Part shown: piece by piece, positions 24,850-34,333 of the stretch | How the letters are laid out: the number at the start of each line of letters is the position of its first letter | How positions within the stretch are numbered: the first letter of the stretch is position 1 | Source of the DNA: JAAUTT01 sp038213375 | Lineage (GTDB): Bacteria > Bacteroidota > Bacteroidia > Bacteroidales > JAAUTT01 | Reading direction: 5' to 3' | NCBI GenBank assembly: GCA_038213375.1 | Contig: JBBQTB010000027.1 | Coordinates: 8,135-72,134, forward strand | DNA length: 64,000 nt | Notes under the pieces: model-generated | What the model saw: only the letters and a program-made list of their open reading frames with translations | Told to the model about the DNA's origin: nothing | Database searches by the model: none | Translations under genes and position numbers: made by a program

Positions 24850-25671
24850 ATGAATATTAAACAACTTTTTGAATTAGCGTTTGAAGCTATTTGCATGGCA
24901 AGTGATAAAGTTTTGGAAATATACGAAGCAGACCAACTTTCCATTAGCTATAAAGCTGATGAATCGCCAGTTACGCAGGCTGATATTGCTTCATCGGAAA
25001 TTATTTGTAAAATTCTTGAGAAGTCGGGTTTACCTGTTATTTGTGAAGAAATAACCGAAATAACCTACTCAAAGCGTAAATCGTTATTATATTTTTGGTT
25101 GGTTGATCCGCTTGATGGTACAAAAGAATTTATCAGCAGAAATGGCGAATTTACTGTCAACATTGCTCTCATTGAAAATAACAAACCAATACTTGGATTG
25201 ATAGCAATACCTACCCAAAATCAACTTTATTTTGGAGGAATTGATTTGAATGCTTACCGGATTAATCTATCAAACAGGAGTAATTTTGACTTTGAAACTG
25301 CAATAATTTCAGCCTTTGTTTTGAACGTTTCAAAGAAACCTGATAGGATAAGAATTGTAGTAAGTCGTTCGCATTTAGACGATAAAACAAAAGAATTTAT
25401 CTTCAAACTAAAAAGCGCTTATCCAAACATCGAAACTATTTCAGCAGGAAGTGCTTTGAAATTCTGCCAGATAGCTGAAGGTAAAGCAGAAATATACTTA
25501 CGTTTTTCTCCAACGATGGAATGGGATACAGCAGCAGGTCAAGCCATTGTGGAAGCATCTGGGGCATTTATGGTAAGTTTACCCGACTATGAATGTTTTC
25601 AGTACAACAAACCCGTTCTACGAAATGGAGGTTTTCTGGTAACATCTCTGCCGGAACTTCTTATACATTAA
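24850..25671 (+). CDS. cysQ: 3'(2'),5'-bisphosphate nucleotidase CysQ
   Basis: This inositol monophosphatase-superfamily enzyme has 273 residues. Metal-binding motifs are the Glu region PVICEE, WLVDPLDGTKEFISRNGEFTVNIA and EWDTAAGQAIVEASG. It removes the 3'-phosphate from PAP or PAPS formed in sulfate activation. No other sulfate-assimilation genes are near. Its stop overlaps by 4 bases the end of the convergent permease gene. Confidence 0.92.
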   Translation: MNIKQLFELAFEAICMASDKVLEIYEADQLSISYKADESPVTQADIASSEIICKILEKSGLPVICEEITEITYSKRKSLLYFWLVDPLDGTKEFISRNGEFTVNIALIENNKPILGLIAIPTQNQLYFGGIDLNAYRINLSNRSNFDFETAIISAFVLNVSKKPDRIRIVVSRSHLDDKTKEFIFKLKSAYPNIETISAGSALKFCQIAEGKAEIYLRFSPTMEWDTAAGQAIVEASGAFMVSLPDYECFQYNKPVLRNGGFLVTSLPELLIH

Positions 25672-26750
25672 TAAAGCCGCACTCTGGGATCCAGCAAGGA
25701 ATAAACAATATCTACCAAAAAGTTAATCACAATAAAAATGACAGAGATTACCAGCACACAACCCAGAACCAAAGGCAAATCGTAATTGGTTAATGCATCA
25801 ACTATCACATAGCCAAGGCCTTTCCACGCAAAGATATATTCAACAAAAACCACACCTGCCATCATTGAGGCAAACCATCCTGAAATTGCCGTAATAACAG
25901 GATTTAGAGCATTTTTTAGCGCATGTTTAAAGATGACTGCCGATTCGGATATGCCTTTTGCCCTGGCTGTGCGGATATAATCCTGAGTAAGAACCTCGAG
26001 CATCGAGTTTCGCGTTAATTGTATAAAAACAGCTAATGGACGGATGCCTAATGTAAAAACAGGTAATATCAGGTTTTTCCATTCATAGTGTATTCCTTCA
26101 CCAAAATCGTCCATCACAATAAGGTTTCCTGTAAGATTCAAATGAGTGTATCGTGCGAGCACAAAAGCAAAAATCCACCCACAGAGAATGGCTGCGAAAA
26201 ATGAAGGGAGCGACATGCCAAGTGAGGATATCACCATGGAAATACGATCGTACCATGAATCTTTATATAAGGCTGACAAAATTCCTAACATAATTCCTGC
26301 AAATGCAGCAAACAAAATGGCAGAAACAGCCAGAAGTAATGTATTTGGTAACGTTTCCGTAATAATATCAGAAACATTTTTTTTGCTTTGGTAACTTCGG
26401 CGCAAATACGGTTTTTTAAGAATCACATTCATATGAGATCCTAATTTTACAATGCTTACGTAAGGAGAATAAATGTGATTGTCAAGATAAAAGTAATGCG
26501 ACTTCTTTTCTGTTTCGTGAACTGATATAGGAGAGAGATCGTTGATATATTTCAAGTATTGTTGCCACTTGGGTTTGTCGAGTCCCAAATCCTGATGAAT
26601 GGCCATGATAGAAGCAGAATCGGCACGCTGACCAAGTATCATTCTGGCAGGATCGCCTGGTAACACATTGAACATAAAGAATATCAATGATACAACACCA
26701 AGTAAAATAAGGATACTGTATAATAATTTTCTGATGATAAAACTGAACAT
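25668..26750 (-). CDS. ABC transporter permease, DppB/OppB type (orphan)
   Basis: This protein of 360 residues has the N-terminal FIIRKLLYSILILLGVVSLIFFMF, the conserved NVLPGDPARMILG motif, a five-helix core and the EAA-type loop YIRTARAKGISESAVIFKHALKNALNPV. It differs from typical OppB (about 310) by an inserted polar segment at about 70-120 (ISVHETEKKSHYFYLDNHIY) before the second helix. No DppC, ATPase or binding-protein gene adjoins it, so partners must lie elsewhere. The transported peptide or nickel substrate is unknown. Confidence 0.88.
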   Translation of the reverse strand: MFSFIIRKLLYSILILLGVVSLIFFMFNVLPGDPARMILGQRADSASIMAIHQDLGLDKPKWQQYLKYINDLSPISVHETEKKSHYFYLDNHIYSPYVSIVKLGSHMNVILKKPYLRRSYQSKKNVSDIITETLPNTLLLAVSAILFAAFAGIMLGILSALYKDSWYDRISMVISSLGMSLPSFFAAILCGWIFAFVLARYTHLNLTGNLIVMDDFGEGIHYEWKNLILPVFTLGIRPLAVFIQLTRNSMLEVLTQDYIRTARAKGISESAVIFKHALKNALNPVITAISGWFASMMAGVVFVEYIFAWKGLGYVIVDALTNYDLPLVLGCVLVISVIFIVINFLVDIVYSLLDPRVRLY

Positions 26751-26822
26751 GCTTTTTTATGATTCAAAAATTCAAAAATTCTACCTTCAATATGGGGTAA
26801 TAGGTGTTCGCGTGCGACTAAT

Positions 26823-28043
26823 TTACCGTCGTTTTAAAAACAATACGACCATAATGGTCAAAAAAACCATAAATAACAATCCAATACGTTTCCACTCAAT
26901 GGATTTATTATATTGAGTGAGAATTTTTGACATGATATTTCCTTTAAAATATTCGGGTTGCGGAAAATCGTTAAAGTGCCATAACCCAAGTATCACACCA
27001 TCTTTAAGTACCATTAACCCGGGGTTTGACCGTATAATGGTTTTCAAAGTTGTTTGGTCGGTATAATGAAAATCGAATGCTAATTGACGAGTTTTTTTTA
27101 GTAAATCAGTTACATCAGGTAATGAACTGGTTAATATATAGAATTTTTGATTGTTAGAGATCGCGAATTGATGATATTTTTGAATTACCCACCATAATTC
27201 AGGTTTTACCTTCTCAACTTTTTCACTAATGAAAATGAATGAATAAATGGTATCGGAAAGTACCTTCAGTGTAATGTCTTCATTATTTTTTGATGTAATG
27301 CTAAAGCCATGAATTGGAGGGGTATATCCCTTTTTAACAAGTTCGGATTTCGAGTCTTTAAATGTCCAGGTGCTGTCGTTTGCCGGATAGTTATCTATTG
27401 TAAACTCTTTTACAACTCCCTTTTTTTCGTACAAAAGTTTGGTAAGGTATTGATCAGTCTGTACACCTTCGGGAATGCTCATTTTCGATGGAATATGAGT
27501 ACCTATACTATAAGGTCTGAAATCCATAATGGGAAGATGATGATAACAATAAATTGATATTCCACAACCTATCAACGCAAACATACCCACCAGAATCCAC
27601 TCATAAACCGGTTTGGAATATGGAATAAATTTATCCCTAAAGTAAAAGATATATATCGCCAAACATATAAGAATGATATTTTTATAAAAAGTTTGCCAGT
27701 TAGTAATTACCAATGCATCGCCGAAACATCCGCAATCGGTTACCGGATTTGCTATTGCACTATATAAGGTTAATACAGTAAAAAAACTCATAAAAAGAAG
27801 GGCCGCCCAGGCAGTCACTTTCATGCGTAAACCAATAATCAAGGCCACACCAATCAAAAATTCGGCAGTACTTAAAGCGATGGATAACACTATTGCCGCC
27901 GATTCGAGCCACGACATATGAAATATCTCGAAATATTCAGTAAATTTAATAGCCGATCCCATCGGATCGATTCCTTTTACAAATCCGGAGAACACAAATA
28001 CTAATCCCAGTAAAATCCTGATGATTATTCGTATATATTTCAT
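26823..28043 (-). CDS. DoxX family protein, BT_3928 type
   Basis: This 406-residue protein starts with four membrane segments of the DoxX/MauE fold (about 1-140), including RILLGLVFVFSGFVKGIDPMGSAIKF and NPVTDCGCFGDAL with a Cys pair. It is followed by a periplasmic domain (about 180-375) ending in LMVLKDGVILGLWHFNDFPQ and a C-terminal membrane helix with KRR. This matches the BT_3928 family of Bacteroidota. A redox or disulfide role is suggested by the CGC motif and MauE-type fold but is not shown. It is 12 bases downstream of tmk. Confidence 0.8.
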   Translation of the reverse strand: MKYIRIIIRILLGLVFVFSGFVKGIDPMGSAIKFTEYFEIFHMSWLESAAIVLSIALSTAEFLIGVALIIGLRMKVTAWAALLFMSFFTVLTLYSAIANPVTDCGCFGDALVITNWQTFYKNIILICLAIYIFYFRDKFIPYSKPVYEWILVGMFALIGCGISIYCYHHLPIMDFRPYSIGTHIPSKMSIPEGVQTDQYLTKLLYEKKGVVKEFTIDNYPANDSTWTFKDSKSELVKKGYTPPIHGFSITSKNNEDITLKVLSDTIYSFIFISEKVEKVKPELWWVIQKYHQFAISNNQKFYILTSSLPDVTDLLKKTRQLAFDFHYTDQTTLKTIIRSNPGLMVLKDGVILGLWHFNDFPQPEYFKGNIMSKILTQYNKSIEWKRIGLLFMVFLTIMVVLFLKRR

Positions 28044-28054
28044 AGAATTGAAAA

Positions 28055-28741
28055 TTACAGTTGTTTATTAACACTAGTATTAAATACTTTTCTTACTTTA
28101 CTAAATATCTCTTCCGGAGAAAGCATAACATCCCCATTACTACAATCGATCTTTACAAATCGATCTTCACCTTCTAAACTTAGATAAACGTTGCGTACCC
28201 GGTTTTGGAAATCGAGGTCTTCTTCGTGAATATCGCGCTGTCCCTTAAGATAATTTCTATCATTGCCGGAGCGATGTTCGGTTAGTTTTTGTTTGGTAAA
28301 ATTAAAGGGAACATCCAGAAAAATATTCAAATCGGGCTTGGGCAAAGCGAAGTAAACAAATTCAGTGTCCAAAATCCATTTTTTCAGCGCTTCTTTTTGT
28401 TTCGAATCGGTAAGCTTGGCACATTGGTAAGCAATATTCGAGTAAACATACCTGTCTAGAATAATGGTAATCCCTTGTTTTAGCCACTTATCGAGTATAT
28501 TTTTAGCATCAGCACGATCTCCGGCATATATAAGCGCTATCAAATAGGGATTTACTTTGTCGATTTCGCCAAGTTCACCACGAAGGAATCGGGCAATTAA
28601 ATCGCCATAAACTGGTGAGTCGGTACGAGGAAAATGCAGATATTCAAATGGCATCCCGCTTTCTTTTAAAAAATTTTGAAGAAGTCCAACCTGTGTTGAT
28701 TTTCCAGCTCCATCCAATCCTTCGATAACTAATAATGCCAT
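28055..28741 (-). CDS. tmk: Thymidylate kinase
   Basis: This P-loop kinase has 228 residues. P-loop EGLDGAGKSTQ is at the N terminus, with YLHFPRTDSPVYGDLIARFL, the DRYVYSNIAYQCAK (DR[YH]) motif and a lid region KLTEHRSGNDRNYLKG. It phosphorylates dTMP to dTDP. It is slightly longer than E. coli Tmk (about 213), with a normal domain pattern. It is divergent from folP and precedes the DoxX gene. Confidence 0.92.
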   Translation of the reverse strand: MALLVIEGLDGAGKSTQVGLLQNFLKESGMPFEYLHFPRTDSPVYGDLIARFLRGELGEIDKVNPYLIALIYAGDRADAKNILDKWLKQGITIILDRYVYSNIAYQCAKLTDSKQKEALKKWILDTEFVYFALPKPDLNIFLDVPFNFTKQKLTEHRSGNDRNYLKGQRDIHEEDLDFQNRVRNVYLSLEGEDRFVKIDCSNGDVMLSPEEIFSKVRKVFNTSVNKQL

Positions 28742-28855
28742 TGTAGTTAATAATTTGCTGTTAAGTCCAAAACAAAATCTTTTAAAACAAGTTTTAAAGG
28801 TATATTTAGGCTCACACGTGAATTGTTAAATTTGTATGTTAAATATGGACAAATA

Positions 28856-29725
28856 ATGATTTCCAAAGATACTTTTTTTTCAAAAAAGCGAACCATTAAT
28901 TTCCGGGGAACTCTTTTCGATCTTTCTACTCCTATTATAATGGGAATAGTAAATGTTACACCTGACTCATTTTATAGCGGTAGCAGAACAACTTCCGAAA
29001 GCGAAATATTAAAGCGATGTGATCAGGTTGCCAACGAAGGTGCGGATATCATCGATATTGGAGCCTATTCGTCAAGACCAGGAGCTGTAAATATTTCGGA
29101 AGAAGAAGAGCTTAAGCGTTTGATTCCTGCATTGACTATTATTCGGAAGAAATTTCCATATTTTTTACTTTCAGTAGATACATTTCGGTCAGGAGTGGCG
29201 CAAAAGGTGATTGATGAATTTGAAGTTCAGATGATCAACGATATTTCGGGCGGCGAAATGGACGATAAAATGTTTACAACTGTGGCAAAAAATAAAGTTC
29301 CATATGTTATCATGCATATGAAGGGAAATCCTCAAACGATGCAGCAAAATACAGATTATAAAAATTTTATTAAAGATATTTTTCAATATTTTGCCACAAG
29401 AATTGATCTCGCCAAACGCGAAGGGATTACTGATATAATTATCGACCCCGGATTTGGCTTTGGTAAATCATTGGAGCAGAACTATGAATTGCTTAAAAGA
29501 TTGGATGAATTTAGGATTTTTGAATTACCTATTCTTGCCGGATTATCTCGTAAATCGATGATATCAAAAGTGGTTGAGGCTGATACTAATGAGGCCCTTC
29601 CTGGCACTATTGCTGCAAATACACTTGCATTGCTGGGAGGAGCCAATATACTGCGCGTTCATGATGTAAAAGAAGCCATGGACACGATTAAAATTGTAAG
29701 CGCCTATAAAAATTCCTACATTTGA
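28856..29725 (+). CDS. folP: Dihydropteroate synthase
   Basis: This TIM-barrel enzyme has about 289 residues from ATG 28856; a TTG start 11 codons upstream is less likely. Motifs are MGIVNVTPDSFYSGS, DIIDIGAYSSRPGA, LLSVDTFRSGVAQ, MINDISGGEMD, VIMHMKGNPQTMQ, IIIDPGFGFGKSLEQNYELL and LAGLSRKSMI. It condenses 4-aminobenzoate with dihydropterin pyrophosphate in folate synthesis and is the sulfonamide target. It lies 69 bases upstream of cdaA, probably in the same transcript. Confidence 0.95.
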   Translation: MISKDTFFSKKRTINFRGTLFDLSTPIIMGIVNVTPDSFYSGSRTTSESEILKRCDQVANEGADIIDIGAYSSRPGAVNISEEEELKRLIPALTIIRKKFPYFLLSVDTFRSGVAQKVIDEFEVQMINDISGGEMDDKMFTTVAKNKVPYVIMHMKGNPQTMQQNTDYKNFIKDIFQYFATRIDLAKREGITDIIIDPGFGFGKSLEQNYELLKRLDEFRIFELPILAGLSRKSMISKVVEADTNEALPGTIAANTLALLGGANILRVHDVKEAMDTIKIVSAYKNSYI

Positions 29726-29794
29726 GTCGTAAGACTGATTGATTAGTACATAGTGCTGATATCCATAAAGGGGTTCAGTTTAATCTAAAATCGC

Positions 29795-30592
29795 ATGGTT
29801 CAACTTTTTATTACTCTTCGCTTTCTGGATATTATTGATATATTGCTTGTTGCGTATCTAATGTATCAGTTATACATGCTTATCAGAGGAACTGTAGCAC
29901 TTAATATATTTATTGCTATATTTCTTTTCTATCTTTTTTGGCTCGTAGTTAAAGCCTTGAATATGGAATTGTTGGGTTCTATATTAGGACAGGTAATTGG
30001 AGTAGGAATGATTGCCCTGATTATAGTTTTTCAAGTGGAATTGCGTCGTTTTCTTGTTTTTGTAGGCACACGGTATTTATCCCGTACACTTTCATTAAAT
30101 AAAGTTTTTTCAATTAACCTTCAGGAGACAAAAAATTTAAAGATCAAATCGATTGCAAATGCCTGCAAGAGAATGTCTGAATCAAAAACTGGAGCCCTAA
30201 TTATCATCACCCGAAAATCTGCTCTGGAATTATATGCACAAACCGGCGAAATAATTAATGCAATGACTTCTACCCGTTTGCTTGAAGCAATATTTTTTAA
30301 GAATAGTCCTTTGCACGATGGAGCTGTTATCGTTGTAGAAGACAAGGTATATGCTGCAAGATGTATTTTACCAATGTCGGATAATCCAAATGTTCCGGCA
30401 AACTTTGGAATGCGACATCGTGCCGCATTGGGTATTACCGAACATACCGATGCTTTTGCTATAATAGTTTCTGAGGAAACAGGAGAGATCGCGATTGCCG
30501 ACAATGGTGTATTATCAAATAACTTATCAAAGGAAGAATTAATGCAGACTCTTGAGAAAGAGTTTTTAAATACCTATATCAGACCTCAATAA
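29795..30592 (+). CDS. cdaA: Diadenylate cyclase (c-di-AMP synthase), CdaA type
   Basis: This protein of 265 residues has three N-terminal membrane segments (about 10-85, IDILLVAYLMYQLYMLIRG, IFIAIFLFYLFWLVV, IGVGMIALIIVFQVELRRFL) and a DisA_N cyclase domain. Catalytic motifs are SPLHDGAVIVVEDKVYAARC (DGA) and NFGMRHRAALGITE (RHR). It makes c-di-AMP from two ATP. No CdaR or GlmM gene follows, unlike in Firmicutes; folP is its neighbour. Its stop directly abuts the stop of convergent plsY. Confidence 0.95.
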   Translation: MVQLFITLRFLDIIDILLVAYLMYQLYMLIRGTVALNIFIAIFLFYLFWLVVKALNMELLGSILGQVIGVGMIALIIVFQVELRRFLVFVGTRYLSRTLSLNKVFSINLQETKNLKIKSIANACKRMSESKTGALIIITRKSALELYAQTGEIINAMTSTRLLEAIFFKNSPLHDGAVIVVEDKVYAARCILPMSDNPNVPANFGMRHRAALGITEHTDAFAIIVSEETGEIAIADNGVLSNNLSKEELMQTLEKEFLNTYIRPQ

Positions 30593-31237
30593 TTAAAGAG
30601 CCTTTTTTTTGCGGAAAAGAAAACTGGCTTTTGATTCTTCCTTACGAATTAATCGTTCGATATTCTTTTGATGTGTTAACAAAAGCAATACGGCAACAAC
30701 TAACGAAAATATAATTAATGATTGTAAAGGCGTTTTAAATACAAACATTATCAGCAAAGGAAAAGCAAAACCTGATACCATTGAACTTAATGATACGTAT
30801 TTGGTAGTAAAAAGAACAATGAGAAATATTCCAAAAGCAATTAATGTAGGATAAGGAGCAATGGCAAGAATTATTCCAAATAAAGAAGCAACTCCTTTGC
30901 CACCTCTAAAACCGGCAAAAATTGGAAAAATATGACCAATAACCACAAATGCTCCTAAGAAAAGTTCCAAATTAACAAAAGCCTCTGTACCAGGTACATA
31001 TCCAGAGCACCATACTAAATTTACACCAGCTATTCCTTTAAGGATATCTAAAATTAATACCGGAAATCCAGCTTTCCAACCAAGTACCCGAACTGAATTT
31101 GTTGTACCAGCATTTTTGCTGCCATGTTCGCGTACATCTATCCCATAAAGTGCTTTCCCAATCCAAACAGCATTTGGTATTGAACCGAATAAATAAGCAC
31201 TGATAAATAAAACAATGGTTAAGATATTGATTTCCAT
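30593..31237 (-). CDS. plsY: Acyl-phosphate:glycerol-3-phosphate acyltransferase
   Basis: This integral membrane protein of 214 residues has five hydrophobic segments. PlsY motifs are present: YLFGSIPNAVWIGK, VREHGSKNAGTTNSVRVLGW and IGHIFPIFAGFRGGKGVAS. It acylates glycerol-3-phosphate from acyl phosphate as the first step in phospholipid synthesis. The C terminus is lysine/arginine rich (RLIRKEESKASFLFRKKK), as is common. Monocistronic. Confidence 0.93.
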   Translation of the reverse strand: MEINILTIVLFISAYLFGSIPNAVWIGKALYGIDVREHGSKNAGTTNSVRVLGWKAGFPVLILDILKGIAGVNLVWCSGYVPGTEAFVNLELFLGAFVVIGHIFPIFAGFRGGKGVASLFGIILAIAPYPTLIAFGIFLIVLFTTKYVSLSSMVSGFAFPLLIMFVFKTPLQSLIIFSLVVAVLLLLTHQKNIERLIRKEESKASFLFRKKKAL

Positions 31238-31376
31238 GTACTAGATTTTATTAAGTTGTGCAAAGTAAAGAATAAACTATATAACGAACAAGTTTTTGAA
31301 ACAAAACACACAAAGTTGAATGTTTTTTAGCTGGTATTTTTACATTTATTGATGATATATATCACCACTAATTTAA

Positions 31377-31401
31377 AAAGCTGCTCAGTTTGAGCAGCTT
31401 T
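31377..31401 (-). terminator. Intrinsic terminator of pckG
   Basis: An 11-bp perfect stem aaagctgctca/tgagcagcttt with a 3-base loop is followed, on the minus strand, by a T-rich run. It begins 22 bases after the pckG stop. Confidence 0.85.
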
Positions 31402-31422
31402 AAATTCTATTATTTAAGGAAA

Positions 31423-33225
31423 TTAGGCTTTACCTAGTCTTTCAACCAGTCCATCAAATTGCTTTTGCAATTCTTTGGGTAGTCTTTCACCAAATTTGGC
31501 ATAGTGTTCTTTAATCAATTCAACTTCATTATTCCAGTCATTTTTATCGACTTTCAGAAGTTCACCCATGTTTTCGGAAACTCCTGACAATCCGTTAATA
31601 TCAACAGCGTTTGTTATTGGAATATACCCAATTGCACTTTGAACAGCTTCGGAAGTTCCTTCCACACGTTCGAAAATCCATTTTAATACACGGATATTTT
31701 CACCATAACCCGGCCATAGAAATTTGCCTTCGGGGCCTTTACGAAACCAGTTAACATTGAAAATTTTAGGCAATTTTGTTTTGTCAGGAGCAGTTTCTCC
31801 AATTTTTATCCAATGACCAAAATAATCGCCCATGTGATACCCGCAAAAAGGTAACATAGCAAAAGGATCGCGTCGAACACCAGCTTTCAATCCAATCGCT
31901 GCTGCAGTTACTTCAGAACCTACAATAGATCCCATGAAAACGCCGTGATTCCAGTCGAATGACTGGTACACCAATGGCAAGGTTCCGGGACGACGGCCAC
32001 CAAACAAAATAGCTGAAATAGGCACACCAGCGGGGTTTTCCCAATCTTTATCAATAACTGGGCATTGGCTTGCAGGTGCTGTAAACCGAGCATTTGGATG
32101 TGCTGCCGGTATACAGATGGCGGCGGCATCATATTTTTCGTTTGTCCAAGTGATGGTGCCAGCAGGAGCATCATAACCTATTCCTTCCCACCAAATGTCG
32201 CCATCGGGGGTTAAACCGGTATTGGTGAATATAGTATTTGAATTCGCTGCCAGCATGGCATTCGGATTGGTATCCATTGAAGTAAAAGGAGCAACTCCAA
32301 AAAAACCAGCTTCGGGATTAATAGCGTACAATTGACCATCTGCACCAAACTTCATCCAGGCAATATCATCGCCTACTGTTTCAACTTTCCATCCGGGAAT
32401 GGTAGGAATTAACATGGCCAGGTTAGTTTTACCGCAAGCGCTTGGAAAAGCGGCAGCAATGTATTTTTTAACTCCTTTGGGATTGGTAACACCCATAATA
32501 AGCATATGTTCAGCAAGCCATCCTTCTTTTTTTGCCATGTTGCTTGCAATACGAAGAGCAAAACATTTTTTGCCAAGAAGGGCATTTCCTCCGTAACCAC
32601 TGCCAAACGACCAAATTTCGTTTGTTCCCGGAAAATGAGAAATGTATTTATCTGCAATTGGAGCACATGGCCATTTTGAATCTTTTTCTCCCGGTTGAAG
32701 TGGTGCTCCAACTGAATGGATGCATTGTACAAAATCATCATCCTTAAGAATATCCAGAACAGCTTTACCCATCCTTGTCATTAGTTTCATGTTTACAACC
32801 ACATATGGTGAATCAGTAATTTCAACACCAATATGTGCTATTTTAGAGCCTAATGGACCCATACTGAAAGGAATAACATACATGGTACGACCTTTCATGC
32901 AGCCTTGAAACTTCAAACGAAGGGTTTCCTTCATTTCTTTTGGATCTCTCCAATTATTAGTAGGACCAGCATCTTCCTTTTTTTCAGAACAGATATATGT
33001 ACGGTCTTCTACTCGAGCGACATCGCTAGGATCACTTTGAAAATAATAACTATTAGGACGTTTACTTTCATTTAACTTAACCGCCATACCGCTTTTCACC
33101 ATCAGAGCAAGCAGCATTTGGTTTTCCTGTTCTGAACCATCACACCAATGGATTGTGTCGGGAGAGCATAATTCAGCCCATTCTTTTACCCACTGTTTCA
33201 ATTTCACGTTATTGTTCATAATCAT
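31423..33225 (-). CDS. pckG: Phosphoenolpyruvate carboxykinase (GTP)
   Basis: This is a GTP-type PEPCK of 600 residues, the usual length. Visible motifs are PFSMGPLGSKIAHIGVEITD, the P-loop AAFPSACGKTNLAML with the reactive Cys, EAGFFGVAPFTSMDTNPNA, and the FGGRRPGTLPLVYQSFDW nucleotide-binding loop. It links oxaloacetate and PEP in gluconeogenesis or in CO2 fixation during fermentation. ATGs at 33225 and 33219 are both possible starts. It is followed by a strong terminator, and a TAAATTTG box lies about 16-23 bases upstream of the 33225 start on the minus strand. Confidence 0.95.
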   Translation of the reverse strand: MIMNNNVKLKQWVKEWAELCSPDTIHWCDGSEQENQMLLALMVKSGMAVKLNESKRPNSYYFQSDPSDVARVEDRTYICSEKKEDAGPTNNWRDPKEMKETLRLKFQGCMKGRTMYVIPFSMGPLGSKIAHIGVEITDSPYVVVNMKLMTRMGKAVLDILKDDDFVQCIHSVGAPLQPGEKDSKWPCAPIADKYISHFPGTNEIWSFGSGYGGNALLGKKCFALRIASNMAKKEGWLAEHMLIMGVTNPKGVKKYIAAAFPSACGKTNLAMLIPTIPGWKVETVGDDIAWMKFGADGQLYAINPEAGFFGVAPFTSMDTNPNAMLAANSNTIFTNTGLTPDGDIWWEGIGYDAPAGTITWTNEKYDAAAICIPAAHPNARFTAPASQCPVIDKDWENPAGVPISAILFGGRRPGTLPLVYQSFDWNHGVFMGSIVGSEVTAAAIGLKAGVRRDPFAMLPFCGYHMGDYFGHWIKIGETAPDKTKLPKIFNVNWFRKGPEGKFLWPGYGENIRVLKWIFERVEGTSEAVQSAIGYIPITNAVDINGLSGVSENMGELLKVDKNDWNNEVELIKEHYAKFGERLPKELQKQFDGLVERLGKA

Positions 33226-33427
33226 ATAAATTTAGTGATTCAAATTTATGCTAAAAAACATATTTTTTTCGCTCGCAAATTTAGAAAAACATTTCTAATT
33301 CAATAGCAAAAATGAATAAATATTGTTATTCAAATAACAATATTTAAAAATTAGATTATAAAATATTAATTATAAATACATTAATAGGAGATTATAAAAA
33401 ATCGAATACAAATATATTAAAGCTTTT

Positions 33428-33443
33428 CGGTATTGCAATACCG
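33428..33443. terminator. Perfect 16-base palindrome with T-run
   Basis: CGGTATTGCAATACCG is fully self-complementary and is followed on the plus strand by TTTTTG. It lies 19 bases beyond the stop of the minus-strand MBL gene. The T-run is on the wrong side for that gene, so it could be a plus-strand terminator or an operator-like site. The 236-base spacer around it has no gene. Confidence 0.4.
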
Positions 33444-33462
33444 TTTTTGTGAGGTCAAATTA

Positions 33463-34224
33463 TCAGATGGTAATTGTCATTCCATCATAGGCAAGCTTAA
33501 TATTGTCAGGTAATTCTTTATTCACCTCATAGTCGCATCCCATTTGATGGCTGATATGCGTGATATAACCAAAGTCTGGTTTTATTTCATCTACCAGATT
33601 CACTGACTCAGAAAGCGAAAAATGGGAGATGTGCTTTTGCTTGCGAAGTCCGTTAATAACCAAATATTTAGAACCTTTAAGCTTTTCCTTTTCTTCGGAT
33701 GAAATAAAATTAGCGTCAGTCACATAAGTAAAATCGCCTATTCTAAAACCCAATACAGGTAACCGCATGTGGATTGCTCTTATCGGTATAATAGGAATGC
33801 CTCCAATTTCAAATTTATGATTATCAATTAAATGCATTGTTACCTTTGGTATTCCAGGGTATTTTTGTTCGGCAAAGATGTAGGCAAATTCCTGTTTAAT
33901 TGCCCAATGTACCCTTTCTTCGGCATAAATATCTATAGGTTTTTGCTGAACATAATTAAAAGCACGAATATCATCGAGACCGGCAATATGATCCTTGTGC
34001 TCATGCGTAAAAAGGATGCCGTCAAGCGAGGAAACATTGGCCCTTAACATCTGCTGCCGGAAATCGGGACCGGAATCAATTACAAAGTTTTTATCGTCAA
34101 TTTCAATCAATATTGAAGAGCGCAAACGCTTGTCGCGAGGGTCTGTTGAGTGACAAACATCACAATTACAGGCTATTACCGGGATGCCTTGTGAGGTTCC
34201 TGTACCTAAAAATGTTACTTTCAA
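33463..34224 (-). CDS. MBL-fold metallohydrolase, PhnP-like
   Basis: This metallo-beta-lactamase fold protein has about 253 residues. It begins KVTFLGTGTSQGIP and has a zinc-binding Cys cluster (CNCDVCHSTDPRDKRLRSS), the TH-x-HxDH motif ILFTHEHKDHIAGLDDIR, and YVTDANFIS and YITHISHQMG for the remaining ligands. This is the PhnP/cyclic phosphodiesterase-like subgroup. No ATG precedes the domain. TTG at 34224 gives MKVTFLGTG, which matches family N termini better than TTG at 34251. The substrate is uncertain; RNase Z-like activity is less likely. Confidence 0.85.
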   Translation of the reverse strand: MKVTFLGTGTSQGIPVIACNCDVCHSTDPRDKRLRSSILIEIDDKNFVIDSGPDFRQQMLRANVSSLDGILFTHEHKDHIAGLDDIRAFNYVQQKPIDIYAEERVHWAIKQEFAYIFAEQKYPGIPKVTMHLIDNHKFEIGGIPIIPIRAIHMRLPVLGFRIGDFTYVTDANFISSEEKEKLKGSKYLVINGLRKQKHISHFSLSESVNLVDEIKPDFGYITHISHQMGCDYEVNKELPDNIKLAYDGMTITI

Positions 34225-34333
34225 AATGCAAGTTTTATTGAAACTTTTCAAATTGTAAATTTACCAAAACATTTTTATTCTTATCAAATTTTTCAGGCAT
34301 TCGTGTTTTGCCTTGATTGTAATATAATGGTAA

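Noticed and set aside
33428..33443. The CGGTATTGCAATACCG palindrome as a member of the repeats at 63.5 kb
   Set aside because: It shares only the ATTGCAAT centre, so it was listed as a separate hairpin and not merged with that family.
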